From Spodoptera frugiperda (Eukaryota > Arthropoda > Insecta > Lepidoptera > Noctuidae), in the NCBI RefSeq assembly GCF_023101765.2, contig NC_064239.1:11552315-11616314 (forward strand): 64,000 bases of DNA. Reading direction: 5' to 3'. Under the pieces are notes generated by a model. The model made no database searches, was not told the origin of the DNA, and saw only the letters and a list, made by a program, of their open reading frames with translations. Positions within the stretch are counted from its first letter, which is position 1; the number at the start of each line of letters is the position of its first letter. Made by a program: the position numbers and the translations under genes. Of the stretch, positions 28,301-34,970 are shown one piece after another.

Positions 28301-31300
28301 TTCTCCCGCCATGGGCGAGGCGAGAGGGAGTGCCAGACTCCTACTGACTATAAACCAGCCCGTTCCTACTCCTGCTTTTCTAGCCGGAGCCCCGGTAAAC
28401 CGGCTAGGTAGACCGCAGCTCCGGATCAAGTCTGTATTTACTTAGCTAGCTGTTTGGAGAAAAAATATAGGGAGAAGTACGAGTGACTGCCTCGTTGGTC
28501 GTAACTAAGTACAACTGCAAGACAAGGGGGGTTATATTCACGGGTCGGGCAAAGAATCACTGAGCTTTTTTCGGCTTTTCGAAAATTTCTCAGTAGTAGC
28601 ACAGAGTCTGGAATTGTGACTGACATGGGACTTGCAACATAAATTGTGGAAAGTGAGTGTACATTGTACAGCGGTATTACGTGCCGTAATGTGTGCACCT
28701 CTAGCTGTCTACCCCTTCGGGGATAAAAGGCTTGACGTTGACGTAAGAAACTTAAAGACCAACCAGCTCTTTATTTTATCCGATTTAATAAAAGTTGCTT
28801 GTTTAGGGAAAAACTAGAAGTTATTATTTATTACCTATTTTTGTCTAATTATATAGGTGCTGCATTTATCTATAAATACTATGATCTAATCTAATTCGTA
28901 GAAGGAAGTAACTAAGGCGAACAATGTATTATTTTTAAATTAGAATGATGATATTCATCAACATCATATCACGATAACTTGTGGTCACGGGTGCGCAATG
29001 ATTATCCTGATCAATATTATTAAATCCAAGAATTAAGACAAGGTACAGATAGCAGGAAATTCAAAACCTACACAAGTACCTACCAAGTTCGTTATTTTAT
29101 TATGTAGTCATCACCTTTTTTGATGACGAGTGGAAACATTGAAGCGGCGCCTATTCTAGGGATAAAAGACTAGGGAATGTGGGATTTTTAACTCATTGAA
29201 ACCACCCCAGTGGCTACCCTCAGCACCTGTAAGGGGCAGAGAGTCCTCTAATAGACCTGCCCTGAAGCATTTAGGCATCACCTACGTATTGAACATGGTA
29301 TCATCTAGGTACCAATTATTACATTCTGACAAAACGCAAGCTTAAGTTCTTAGATAAATCGGAAGTTCTGTAAATAAAATAATTCGGATTGGGATTACTT
29401 AATTAATAAATAGATTAATGGAGAAAACACAAAATGATCTTCTAGGCTAGCCTGAAACCTAGACATCTTACAATCTTAGCCTGGAGACCAATAAAAAACT
29501 AAACATTATTATTCCCACAGAACACGAAAAGGTGATCGCCTTCATTGCTCACGGCGGTCTTCTGGGTATGACGGAGGCTATATCTGCTGGGAAACCGATG
29601 CTCATCGTGCCCTTCTATGGAGACCAGATGGTCAACGGCGCAGCAGCTACCACCATAGGCCTTGGGAAGGCTATATCTTATGCTGACATGTCGGAGAAAT
29701 CCTTGCTCGAAGGATTGCAGAGTGTGCTGAGCCCTGAGTAAGTTATCGATGATTTTAATATTTTTGATCAGTCTATGAGTTTCTTCTTGCTGTGGTAGTG
29801 GGCCGGGGGTTTAAGATTAGGTAAAATAGGGTTAGGGGTTTAAGATTTTTAAAACAATCATCATTTCATCTAGTTTTCTAATATATTATGAGGCTTTGAA
29901 ACCTACCAACGGGAAGTACCAATGTGTCTTTTCCAAGTTCTTTCTAAGATTATTTAGACACCATTGACAAACGGTGAAGGAAAACATCGTGAGGAAACCG
30001 ATGCTTATTAAATTATTTTTAATTATAAATTTGAAATCACTCTGCCCAACTCGCATTGAGCAAGCATAGTGATTAATGCACAAACCTTCTCCGTGAGAAG
30101 AGGCCTTTGGTCAGCAGTGGCTACTTATAGGCTGTTGATGATGATGAGTTTCTATTTATGCATGTAAGACTGTGCACCAAGCTCCTCTTACACCTTCGGG
30201 AATCAGAGGGCACGAGCCATTAATTCTTCGACTGCCAATAGAAAACTATTGAAGGCATATCCTCCGCTAACGTCGGTCACCGGTGACCACCACGGCGTTC
30301 AAAGTGTTAAGTTCCAAAGTCAAAGGAAATCTGTAGTTCCTCAACTTTCCCGCGCATCTATTTATTGTCGATTCATCCATGAGTATTTATTACCCTGGAT
30401 GTACATAAATAATTTAATACTATACCTAGTAGGTAGAAATATCTAGCTATTGAATAAACATTATTGGAGTTATTGATGTGTAGCTTAACAGAATATACAA
30501 CGATCTAGGTGCTAGATTGTGTGTCAAAGACAGATTTATAAAATATGAAAATTAAAATTAACTATGACTTTGAGTGATATGAAACGTGCTGTGAGCATTA
30601 CAGTAGTGGATTAGTTCATAGTCGTACCTACATGTGTGTCTTACTATATAGATACGTAAACCTACCTATCTCATTGTAGGTAAGGGGTTATTGAGTTACT
30701 TAAATTAAGTAAGAAGCATATTAAGTAAAAGGCATATTACATTCTGACTACTAGGTACGTAGGTAAGTACGTCTAGCTACTAGGTAGGTACAATATAAAA
30801 AATGGAAACGAAAAATTGCAAAAAACATCATAAAATAAAATATTTTTGCTTTAAAACTACATCACAAAGAAAATGATAAATTCTATCAATTAATTATGCT
30901 AAAAGTCGAATAAATATGAACACTCCAAAATTAGTAGATAATTTAAAAAAAACTGAATTTGTAATTTTGACATTCGGTCAATTTAAATTCTCTTTTCGAA
31001 ACGTACGTAATCAAAGATGCAAGGAATGGTAAACGCCGAAATGACTTTGTACGAGCGTTCACTTCTCTGACGTCACATTTTTTGAAATTAACGAGAAAAA
31101 AACAGTATTACGTTACTAGCTTTACCTAAATGTGCAATTAGTTATATTTCCATATTTATATTGAGTAGGAAATAAATAAATATAATATCGTTATAACGTC
31201 AGATCATAAGTCGTGACGAACATTAGAGCTATACTTGTATTTGAAATTAAAATGCAATTGTTCCTATTTGTCAAAGTAATAATTCATAATCAACTTAGTT

Positions 31301-32886
31301 GGTAGGTACCAGTCTACCAGTAGCCTACCAGGTACAATAGTGGGGATATGATTGCTTAGATTCTTGATAGTATCTAAAGAGTATCTATTGCAAATAAATA
31401 TTGCTAATTGTTATGACACCTACTACATTATTATGATTTTTTTTTTCATTCGGTAAATTCGTATCGATTATAATTGATCGATACAGTATCGAGACGACAG
31501 TTGTTTTGTATTTGATTCGATTATCTTATAATTAAAAAATATATAGGATGAGAGCAAATTACCTATAATAAGTATTTAGGTATACCACTGGGTATATTTA
31601 AACTACCCTATTTTATATAACAATTGTTCTATTTTACTTTGTTACAAATGGCAATTTGCCAGCTATCATTACATAACGAGGTGTCAGTGCTCTTTAAAAT
31701 TGGCAAGTCTATTTAGGGTTCACTAATAATAATTATTCATACGCTTTAAGAAGACGTTTATTAAACCACCAACCACTGATCGTTTTTAACTTTTTGAAAT
31801 AGTAAGAATAAACAAAAAAGTAAGTGCTTAGAATTTGAGGGCTTAACTTGATTTCTCTAGGATAATGGGATCTCATCATCAGATGCTCACATGATGGCAA
31901 CAGTGCCTACTAATTTGAAAGCATATTAATATACCTTACCGAACAGTGCAAAAGCGTCGGATTTATCCGGCACTATTAGAAAAACACAAACATATTTAAC
32001 AGAATGAGACGCATCTAGAAAGAATTATTTCATTAACAAATATTTATACTAAACACAATAAATTGTCATGATTAATGTTTCGGTAACAGTAAATATAATA
32101 ACAGTTAAAGATATTAAGATAATTAAAAAAATACAGTTAAATGGCTGTAAAAAAATAGAATATAGGGAAACAATGATATTGACGTCAGAACAACGTGACT
32201 ATGTATTTATATAACTGTAAACTATTTTTCAGCCTCGTTAGTCACCATGTTATGGGATATTTTCGCATGGAATTTTAACACGTTTAACAAATAATATAAA
32301 AGATTTATTTTAATTTTGCTTAATGAATGACAGTGAAATATTAACTTTTAAATTTAATGTTCATTGTAAGAAGATAAATCTTCGTACATGTAGGTACATA
32401 CTAATTGTTCGATTTCTGTAAACAATACATTTTGTTTAATTAGGTAGGTACTCATATTTTAAAATTAAAACGTACTTATTTGCAAATAACAATGGAAAAC
32501 AGTCAATTATTGATTGTAGGTAATTACTAGTTACCTACCTATATCGCATTCGAAAATGGTTTATTTTGGCAGTAAAACTATAGAATTTATTTTGTTTTTC
32601 TAGAATGCGGATGAGCGCGCGACGGGCGTCGAAGATCTGGCAAGACAGGATAGCAGATCCTTTGGACACAGCTGTATACTGGGTCGAGAGGGTCATACGA
32701 TGGGGGCACCAGGATCCCTTGCACTCCACCTCCAGGGATATGGGCTTCATAGAATATAACTTACTAGATGTAGCAGCTGTGATCTTACTTAGTTTCGTAT
32801 TTTTAATTCTAATTCTAAGGATAGTATTAAACCAAATTCTACGGCTTTTCGGAGCCAGTACGAGTAAGAAGGAGAAGTTGCATTAG
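2367..32886 (+). CDS. UDP-glycosyltransferase, isoform A (first exon 2367-3251)
   Basis: Exons 2367-3251, 28022-28247, 29521-29737, 32604-32886 (stop included) join in frame to 535 residues, close to the usual insect UGT length (about 520). UGTs move a sugar from a UDP-sugar onto small lipophilic molecules (hormones, plant toxins, insecticides) in the ER lumen. The A first exon (295 residues) gives a signal peptide of about 21 residues, the PHVGKSH motif with the likely catalytic His at residue 35, and ENFNSDC near residue 150. The shared exons supply the UDP-sugar-binding signature (WLPQ...HGGLLGMTEA...GDQ), a C-terminal transmembrane helix and a lysine-rich cytosolic tail of ER-retention type. 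The exon 1 donor is CAG/gtaagt at phase 0. The ATG at 2367 is preferred over one at 2293 because only it opens the signal peptide. Exon A ends with about seven extra basic/polar residues compared with exon B. It could instead be an orphan first exon that is never spliced to exon 2, 24.8 kb away. Confidence 0.75.
3282..3627. other. Intronic, AT-rich, nothing recognised
   Basis: Immediately after exon 1A the intron is AT-rich with short A/T runs and an AAATAAATAAATAA stretch near 3530. No exon or repeat boundary is evident. Confidence 0.5.
3628..4060 (+). repeat. SINE-like family E copy, interrupted by a family D insertion
   Basis: The left part (3628-3681, ending GGAAAACATCGTAAGAAAAC) and right part (3888-4060, with ATTGAGCAAGC and TTCTCCGTGCGAGAAGAGG) form one element also seen at 5505-5690 (- strand) and 29945-30150. 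It is split by a 192-bp insertion at 3682-3873. Confidence 0.75.
3682..3873 (-). mobile_element. Family D poly-A-tailed SINE-like element with 14-bp target-site duplication
   Basis: The insert starts with a T run on the + strand, that is, a poly-A tail at the 3' end of an element lying on the - strand. It carries the family D core (TTGGGCGAGGCGAGAGGGAG, then CAGACTCTTACTGACTAAAA). Both sides are flanked by the identical 14 bases CATCGTAAGAAAAC (3668-3681 and 3874-3887). That is the hallmark of LINE-mediated retrotransposition. Other copies are at 8045-8207, 8380-8546 and 28268-28436. Confidence 0.8.
4192..4450 (-). mobile_element. tRNA-like SINE, family B
   Basis: On the - strand it opens with a tRNA-like region: an A-box-like part GTTGGTCGAGTGGTCGCAAG and a B box GGTTCGATTCCCGGGTCGGG. 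A body with TCTCAGTAGTAGCACGGAGT follows, and it ends with a tail resembling CCCCTTCGGTGATAAAAGGC. The same order recurs at 21425-21710, 23226-23520 and 28481-28740, with tail-only pieces at 9300-9356, 22800-22890 and 52141-52270. Confidence 0.75.
4841..5110 (+). repeat. Dispersed repeat family A, copy 1
   Basis: It starts TTTTTTGGTATAAGCCGGTAA and ends GCCGAAGCATGACTCTCCCAC. Five more copies sit at 12852-13150, 19911-20150, 34071-34373, 34971-35130 and 51559-51815, all on the same strand. This copy lacks the usual GGATCACCTGATGGTAAG block. The class is uncertain; I see no tRNA-like promoter. Confidence 0.75.
5505..5690 (-). repeat. SINE-like family E copy
   Basis: Read on the - strand it has the GTGAAGGAAAACATCGCGAGG start and a GAGAAGAGGCC..TGGTCAGCAAG end, matching 3628-4060 and 29945-30150. 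Confidence 0.65.
5852..7740 (+). mobile_element. 5'-truncated Jockey-superfamily-like LINE with reverse transcriptase
   Basis: One open frame runs from upstream of 5870 to the stop at 7156. It begins inside the RT domain (LIKFLEDKNILSKNQYGFRRG) and contains the FLDLQKAFDTV, GVPQGSILGP and catalytic SYADD motifs, followed by a thumb/connection region typical of non-LTR retrotransposons. No endonuclease or ORF1 is present upstream, so the copy is 5'-truncated. Yet the remaining frame of about 400 codons has no stops, so the insertion is fairly young. The 3' UTR contains a (CA)n tract and ends with AATAAATAAA and a (TTA)n tail near 7715-7735. It lies between the two UGT first exons. Confidence 0.8.
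7235..7397. repeat. (CA)n microsatellite
   Basis: Imperfect CA-rich DNA from about 7235 becomes an almost pure (CA)n run from about 7323 to 7396. It sits in the LINE 3' UTR. The His/Thr-rich open frames over it are artefacts. Confidence 0.9.
8045..8207 (+). mobile_element. Family D SINE-like element
   Basis: Carries TAGTCAGTAAAAGTCTAAC, CTCCCTCTCGCCTCGCCCA and an A-run tail (CCTTAAAAAAAG). Same family as 3682-3873 but in the opposite orientation. Confidence 0.65.
8380..8546 (+). mobile_element. Family D SINE-like element, second nearby copy
   Basis: Carries GGGGTGCTTTTTAGTCAGTA, AAGAGTCTAACAATCCCTCT and an A-run end (CACTCAAAAAAAGG). More diverged than the other copies. Confidence 0.6.
8550..9047. 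other. Non-coding DNA within the UGT locus
   Basis: No ORF, splice-consistent exon or recognised repeat boundary seen. Confidence 0.5.
9051..9286. mobile_element. PIF/Harbinger-like MITE with TTA duplication
   Basis: The element begins GGCAGTTGTCCCACC and ends with its exact reverse complement (9272-9286). It is flanked on both sides by TTA (9048-9050 and 9287-9289). A 3-bp TTA duplication plus GG-starting terminal repeats fits PIF/Harbinger. It is 236 bp with no coding capacity. Confidence 0.65.
9300..9356 (-). repeat. SINE family B, tail fragment
   Basis: Only the end with CGCCTTTTATCCCCGAAGG and GGTAGGCAGAGGTGCAC is present; it is the 3' end of family B on the - strand, without the tRNA-like part. 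Confidence 0.6.
9630..11600. other. AT-rich non-coding stretch with diverged repeats
   Basis: Contains an AACCGACTTCGAAAAAAG motif typical of a dispersed moth repeat near 9641. Two similar blocks near 10146-10200 and 10213-10262 (TTACC..AATGGC or TATGGCA, then a TTTTATTTCTA run) look like an old duplication. No gene is supported. Confidence 0.5.
11603..11888. repeat. Perfect long inverted repeat (hairpin)
   Basis: The left arm 11603-11699 and right arm 11792-11888 are exact reverse complements over 97 bases. The spacer itself holds a second exact inverted repeat of 22 bases (11714-11735 with 11770-11791). The only asymmetry is 14 extra bases in the left arm (11700-11713). The arms contain CCCGACTGCG, as does the Helitron-like element just downstream. 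A transcript would fold into a nearly continuous 119-bp duplex. Confidence 0.9.
11900..12290. repeat. Tandem repeat, 142-bp unit, about 2.6 copies
   Basis: AGTGTCACTCTCACAGTAAA recurs at 11932, 12074 and 12216, that is, every 142 bases. Each unit also carries ACGACACCTCTCAA, CCATCAAGCCGTT and GGCGCCAAAAATCCGCCATT. The third unit is cut short at about 12290 and runs into an (ATAC)n tract. Confidence 0.9.
12307..12354. repeat. (ATAC)n microsatellite
   Basis: Twelve or so tandem ATAC units with one GTAC variant. The Tyr/Met/Val/Cys repeat open frame on the - strand is an artefact. Confidence 0.95.
12385..12568 (+). mobile_element. Helitron-like non-autonomous element, 3' end
   Basis: Carries AAAACAAAGTCG, ACTACGCAACGGATTTTGAT, GCGGTTTTTTTTAATAGA and a terminal GCGAAGCTGGGGCGGGTCGC followed by CTAG (12565-12568). 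A 3' CTAG just after a GC-rich hairpin-like stretch, with T next, fits Helitrons. The same sequence ends at 46173. The 142-bp array and ATAC tract may be part of the same composite element. Confidence 0.65.
12852..13150 (+). repeat. Dispersed repeat family A, near-full copy
   Basis: Runs from the T run and GTCGGTAAACGAG..GGATCACCTGATGGTAAG block to CCGAAGCGTGGATCTTCCAC. Preceded by a GTCAAAGTCAAATCATTTAT motif often seen at LINE 3' ends. Confidence 0.8.
13372..15230 (-). pseudogene. RTE reverse transcriptase part (frame 3)
   Basis: An uninterrupted frame of over 600 codons: fingers and palm with NYRPISLLSHVYKLFSRVI, the GFRKGFSTIDHI block, the FADD catalytic motif and a C-terminal tail. In frame with the linker residues KLSDGTLKLLKDRSE just upstream. 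It is broken off from the endonuclease by frameshifts. Confidence 0.85.
15240..15662 (-). pseudogene. RTE endonuclease C-terminal part and linker (frame 2)
   Basis: Continues the endonuclease (WTWISPDGSTKNEIDFIM, then the catalytic GSDHRIV segment). It ends at a stop caused by one missing base in an A run near 15255. Confidence 0.75.
15659..16369 (-). pseudogene. RTE endonuclease part (frame 1)
   Basis: Starts at the ATG at 16369 (MATPPPFTMSDNK) and covers the N-terminal half of the APE endonuclease up to the DFMERR region, where a frameshift brings a stop. The earlier GTG in frame is less likely as a start. Confidence 0.75.
16499..17206. other. Upstream region of UGT exon 1B
   Basis: Non-coding AT-rich DNA that becomes GC-richer just before the exon. 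It presumably holds the promoter and 5' UTR of isoform B. GGGTATAAGTG at 17080-17090 is a weak TATA-like match about 120 bp before the ATG; I would not rely on it. Confidence 0.4.
17207..32886 (+). CDS. UDP-glycosyltransferase, isoform B (first exon 17207-18061)
   Basis: Exons 17207-18061, 28022-28247, 29521-29737, 32604-32886 join in frame to 526 residues. The reaction and ER location are as for any UGT: sugar transfer from UDP-sugar to a small acceptor. The B first exon (285 residues) opens MRTLAVLLVAIFAANVQS, a signal peptide. The likely catalytic His is residue 32 in PHTGKSH, and ENFNSDC and MLVNTFHSLNGVRPLLPG match exon A closely. In UGTs the N-terminal half picks the acceptor, so A and B should differ in substrate while sharing the sugar-donor half. 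The donor CAC/gtaagt is phase 0, as in exon A. The ATG at 17207 is chosen; three codons before it in frame include no ATG. The style resembles lepidopteran UGT40-type proteins, but the family assignment is tentative. B is the nearer first exon and the safer gene model. Confidence 0.88.
18062..19900. other. Start of the 10-kb UGT intron, no gene seen
   Basis: AT-rich. Two overlapping open frames near 19343-19749 on opposite strands (around CAAAAGATCTTG and CCAAGGGCTCGGCC) have no recognisable domain and may be part of an old repeat. Confidence 0.5.
19911..20150 (+). repeat. Dispersed repeat family A, 3'-truncated copy
   Basis: T run, TAAGCCGATAAACGAGGAGAC, AACAATCGTCGCGGCCCATGG, then CACAACGCAAGCGTAGG. 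The usual CCGAAGCATGGCTCTCCCAC end is missing. Confidence 0.7.
21425..21710 (+). mobile_element. SINE family B
   Basis: B box GGGTTCGATTTCCGAGTCGG, then TTCTCAATGGTAGCACGGAG and a final CCTTCGGAGATAAAAAGTCG. The A box is diverged. Confidence 0.7.
22661..22702. repeat. Perfect 19-bp inverted repeat, 4-base loop
   Basis: AAGTTATTTAGGTACGTAC at 22661-22679 is followed after TAGT by its exact reverse complement at 22684-22702. Confidence 0.9.
22800..22890 (-). repeat. SINE family B, tail fragment
   Basis: GGTAGGCAGAGGTGTACATT and CGTAATGCCACTGTACGATG match the family B 3' region; the tRNA-like part is absent. Confidence 0.6.
22908..22958. repeat. Inverted repeat, 21 paired bases with a 4-base bulge
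   Basis: AAAAGATTCTATTA (22908-22921) pairs with 22945-22958, and CATGGGA (22926-22932) pairs with 22938-22944; loop CTTAA, bulge GATA. Confidence 0.85.
22996..23057. repeat. Near-perfect 26-bp inverted repeat
   Basis: CGGAAAATCGGAAACA..ATACATATT on the left (22996-23021) pairs with the right arm ending CCGATTTTCCG (23032-23057), with one mismatch; AT-rich loop of about ten bases. Confidence 0.85.
23226..23520 (+). mobile_element. SINE family B, best full-length copy
   Basis: A-box-like TTGGTGAGTGGTCGCAA, B box GGTGCGATTCCTGGTCGGGC, body TCTCAGTAGTAGCACGGAGT, and end TACCCCTTTGGGGATAAAAG. About 290 bp. Confidence 0.8.
23976..24252 (-). repeat. MITE family F copy
   Basis: Ends ACTTTTCCACCAGAGATGTG on the left and TCCTCTGATGGAAAAGAACC on the right are inverted copies. 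The internal CCGTTTCCAC-type blocks match 42770-43072. Confidence 0.65.
24791..25059. mobile_element. TIR element with 39-bp terminal repeats
   Basis: The first 39 bases (ATCATTAGAACTTGAGACGA...) reappear as reverse complement at 25021-25059 with only one or two differences. 269 bp, no coding capacity, superfamily unknown. Confidence 0.75.
25060..26050. other. Intronic, mostly featureless; one cysteine-rich ORF on the - strand
   Basis: Nothing recognised except the short cysteine-rich open frame at 25702-25890, described separately. Confidence 0.5.
25702..25890 (-). other. Short cysteine-rich ORF, possible secreted-peptide exon or chance
   Basis: 62 codons with ten cysteines, most in the second half (CGCGWTG, GERCQ, FICEQKCRPTC), somewhat EGF-like. 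An acceptor-like ATATTTAG lies just before GTCATG on the - strand. There is no signal peptide, no partner exon found, and a duplicated stretch (ATGAAAATAGTAC twice) near the start. I do not assign a function. Confidence 0.2.
26054..26416. mobile_element. Mariner-like MITE with TIRs of about 85 bp, TA flanks
   Basis: Starts GTGTTGCCCAGCAAGAGTCT and ends with the reverse complement. The match continues for roughly 85-90 bases with few differences. Both outer edges read TA, consistent with a TA target. A shorter internal AAGAGTCTCGGTAGTCTC echo near 26150 repeats part of the end. Confidence 0.75.
26490..26755 (+). mobile_element. 5'-truncated LINE 3' end
   Basis: The open frame to the stop at 26685 reads RTKRFASSFLMRTAREWNSL then PKSHFPDGYNLGIFRARVNR. 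This is the C-terminal end typical of Jockey-like retrotransposon ORF2. A short 3' UTR with GAGGCCAAACGTCGACCCAT and an A tail near 26742 follow. Confidence 0.8.
27005..27172 (+). repeat. MITE family F, truncated copy
   Basis: TACTTTTCCACCAGAGATGT, CCGTTTCTTTTGATGATACT and GGAAGATGCGCAG match family F. It is followed directly by family-H-like CAGAGTGCCGAACGCGCTCT. Confidence 0.6.
27570..27990. repeat. Mosaic of diverged dispersed repeats before UGT exon 2
   Basis: A Helitron-related piece (AATATTACAAATGTGAAAGT near 27577), an AGGGTTCCGTAGCCAAATGG motif with GTCTGTCTGTCCGTCCG near 27754-27825, and a GGGATTTTTACCTCACTAAA block near 27912. The last block has a second copy at about 29180-29215. 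Confidence 0.5.
28022..28247 (+). CDS. UGT shared exon 2
   Basis: Acceptor TTTTCAG and donor C/gtaagt. Encodes YIERFLNESEHGVVLFSWGS through WLPQYELL. Phase 0 in, one base over at the end, which matches exon 3. Both first exons fit it. Confidence 0.9.
28268..28436 (-). mobile_element. Family D SINE-like element in UGT intron
   Basis: T run then GGGCGAGGCGAGAGGGAGTG, CCAGACTCCTACTGACTATA and CCGGTAAACCGGCTAGGTAG, matching 3682-3873. Confidence 0.7.
28481..28740 (+). mobile_element. SINE family B
   Basis: GACTGCCTCGTTGGTCGTAA start, body with TCTCAGTAGTAGCACAGAGT, end CCCCTTCGGGGATAAAAGGC. The tRNA-like region is eroded (B box GGTTATATTCACGGGTCGGG). Confidence 0.7.
29521..29737 (+). CDS. UGT shared exon 3
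   Basis: Acceptor CCCACAG, donor GA/gtaagt. Encodes the core of the UGT signature: HEKVIAFIAHGGLLGMTEA then SAGKPMLIVPFYGDQ, which binds the UDP-sugar. Confidence 0.92.
29945..30150 (+). mobile_element. SINE-like family E with RTE-like 3' end
   Basis: GGTGAAGGAAAACATCGTGA start and an end reading AGGCCTTTGGTCAGCAGTGG .. GGCTGTTGATGATGATGA. The end is closely like the 3' end of the RTE LINE at 13355-13412. Confidence 0.75.
30224..30306. mobile_element. piggyBac-like mini-element (83 bp) with TTAA flanks
   Basis: Flanked by TTAA on both sides (30220-30223, 30307-30310). One end reads TTCTTCGACTGCC, the other (inverted) CACTTTGAACGCC. The interior contains GCTAACGTCGGTCACCGGTG, also present at 63705-63801. 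Confidence 0.75.
30311..32603. other. Last UGT intron, AT-rich, nothing recognised
   Basis: No exon-like frame or repeat boundary seen over about 2.3 kb, apart from short TAGGTAC motifs. Confidence 0.5.
32604..32886 (+). CDS. UGT shared exon 4 (membrane anchor)
   Basis: Acceptor TTTTTCTAG; one base completes Glu. Encodes RASKIWQDRIADPLDTAVYW, then a hydrophobic helix (VAAVILLSFVFLILILRIVL), then a tail ending KKEKLH. Ends at TAG 32884-32886. Confidence 0.92.
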
Positions 32887-34070
32887 GTGCCTGATATAGT
32901 GCTAGGTATTTGGCTCGGTTTCAAGTGCAATGAAACGAGTCTATGTATGGAACCGACCTCGGTTTCTCAGGAAATGCACTATTTCTAAGAACTAGCTCAA
33001 TGTAAAATTTATTTTTATGTACCTAGATAATTTTTTCTTACAAAGTTCCTCTGTTAAAATGTATCTATGGATGTGCTTAGGAATTACTGTGCCTACGTAG
33101 AAAGTAGAGTGATTACATAGTTCAATATATCATGGGGATTAAACGATCCGGTTTATAACTCATTGAGTTCAATAAGTAACTGTACCATTAGTGGTCTTGA
33201 TTAAACTCAGCACTAATTTATTTTTAGTACCCTTAGTACGAGTTTGCTTTATGCCTGCTGGTATAAACCAACCAATCAGAGCGCTCAACGTGTTCTAGTT
33301 TCGATTACTTTGAGCATAAGTATAGCAAACTTGTACTAAGGGTACTAACAATAAATTAGTGCTGAGTTTAATCAGGACCAGTGTTCAATCATCCCGAAAT
33401 CGTGATATTACTATTAAAGTCAATCGTAAAATGCGCAGCACATAGTAGGTATGTTACAAATACTTAAACCAAATAAAACTGATAAATAACTTTTTATAAA
33501 TAAATACCAAGATATAACTATTTATTTATACCAACAAATAGTGAAACTAAACTTAATGAGCCCAAAACCCTACATAATTAACAAAATATTGTGAATTAAC
33601 AAAAAAATAGATTTAGTATATATGTAGTTACCTAAGTAGTAAAAATATAATGCAAGTGCAGGCACTAGCCTTGGTTTACTACAGCTTATAAATTATCGAA
33701 AATGTCAATGTTAAAAATAAATCAAGTACCTATGTAGCCGATATTATGCATTCAATTTAAAATAGGTAGGTAAGTAATTCTATGTGAGCTGTGACAGTCA
33801 GCAGGGTTTAGAATCTAGTTTTAATATTCAAGTACCAACTAATTTTCAATTTTATCGATTTATTATTTATTGTTCTATAGATAATATTTTGTGACATTCA
33901 TCGTTCACCGGAAACACATTTTTATTTTTTATATTTCGCCCCACAAAACAAAGTTGTTGCGTGCTGTAAATTTGGTTTTCGAATTGAAGGCTCCGGAATA
34001 TTAATAAATATGTAATACATTATGTACGGACAATAAAACATACTTTATATTATACATTTAACTATTTGTT
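32887..34070. other. UGT 3' UTR and intergenic DNA
   Basis: Contains the family H MITE (33190-33385) and otherwise AT-rich sequence. A possible polyadenylation signal is AATAAA near 34031, but others exist. Confidence 0.4.
33190..33385. mobile_element. MITE family H, full copy with TIRs of about 66 bp
   Basis: The left arm (GTGGTCTTGATTAAACTCAG .. ACCCTTAGTACGAGTTTGCT) and right arm are inverted copies with a few differences. The centre has an ACCAACCAATCAGAGCGCTC block shared with copies near 1730, 20490, 52990 and 61140. Confidence 0.75.
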
Positions 34071-34373
34071 TTATTTTTTATGGTATAAGCCGGTAAACAC
34101 GCAGTCGGATCACCTGATGGTAAGCAATCGCCGTCGCTCATGGACACCCGAAACACCAGAGGCGTTACAAGGGCGTTGTCGGCCTTTTGGGGGTTATTCA
34201 TTTAAGTGTTGTTGGGGAATCGGGGATTAGGAAGATTGGGAAGGGGAGTAATCGGGCCTCCGGTAACCTCACTCACACAACGCAAGCGTTGTTTCATGTC
34301 GGTTTTTCTGTGAGGCCGTGGTATCACTCCGGTCGAGCCGGCCCATTCGTGCCGAAGCATAGCTCTCCCACAA
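34071..34373 (+). repeat. Dispersed repeat family A, full copy
   Basis: TGGTATAAGCCGGTAAACAC to GCCGAAGCATAGCTCTCCCAC, with CACAACGCAAGCGTTGTTTC inside. Confidence 0.8.
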
Positions 34374-34970
34374 AATAATAATAGATAGACCGGGGATTTA
34401 AAAATAATTATAAGAACAGCAATGTTTAAATAATAGATATTTAATCCTTTTATAAACGCAGTTAACAGCTTCCATTATTTTTTTTACGTTCCACGAAGAA
34501 TATGGAGATTATTGCAATAATTTAACAGTAACATATATAATTATTATAGTATTTTATTGATGTATTTAATAAACAAAAATGTTTCTATTAGTGTTCTTTA
34601 TAAAGCAAATCAAGCAAATGCGTTGAGACAAAGTCCTTTGAATAAATAAATAAAAAAAAATAGCAAAGGCCTTAAAACACCCTGGACTAGTATTTGAATT
34701 GTATAAGTTATCTGTTCCCAGTTTTTTTTTTTTTAATAAAAATATTATTTTCCTGTGCTAAAAGTCTCTTGAAGTACAAGCATTCATAACATAATTATAT
34801 AGTCTATGCACACACTAGTACCAATGAGGGCTACCAATTTATTTGCTCACCAAATAGTGTTATATCGTAAGGTCTGTTCGTTCAATAGTAATTGTATAAT
34901 AAAAAATATAAATATACCTACTGTAATAAATTATTATAGTATGTATATCAAATCACTGGATATTTAACTG
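34374..34970. other. AT-rich intergenic DNA downstream of KIFBP and UGT
   Basis: No gene. GCTCACCAAATAGTG..GGTCTGTTCG near 34845-34885 faces an inverted relative near 35150-35203 (CGAACAGACCTC..CATCTGGTGAGC), perhaps an old TIR element now holding the family A copy. Confidence 0.4.
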
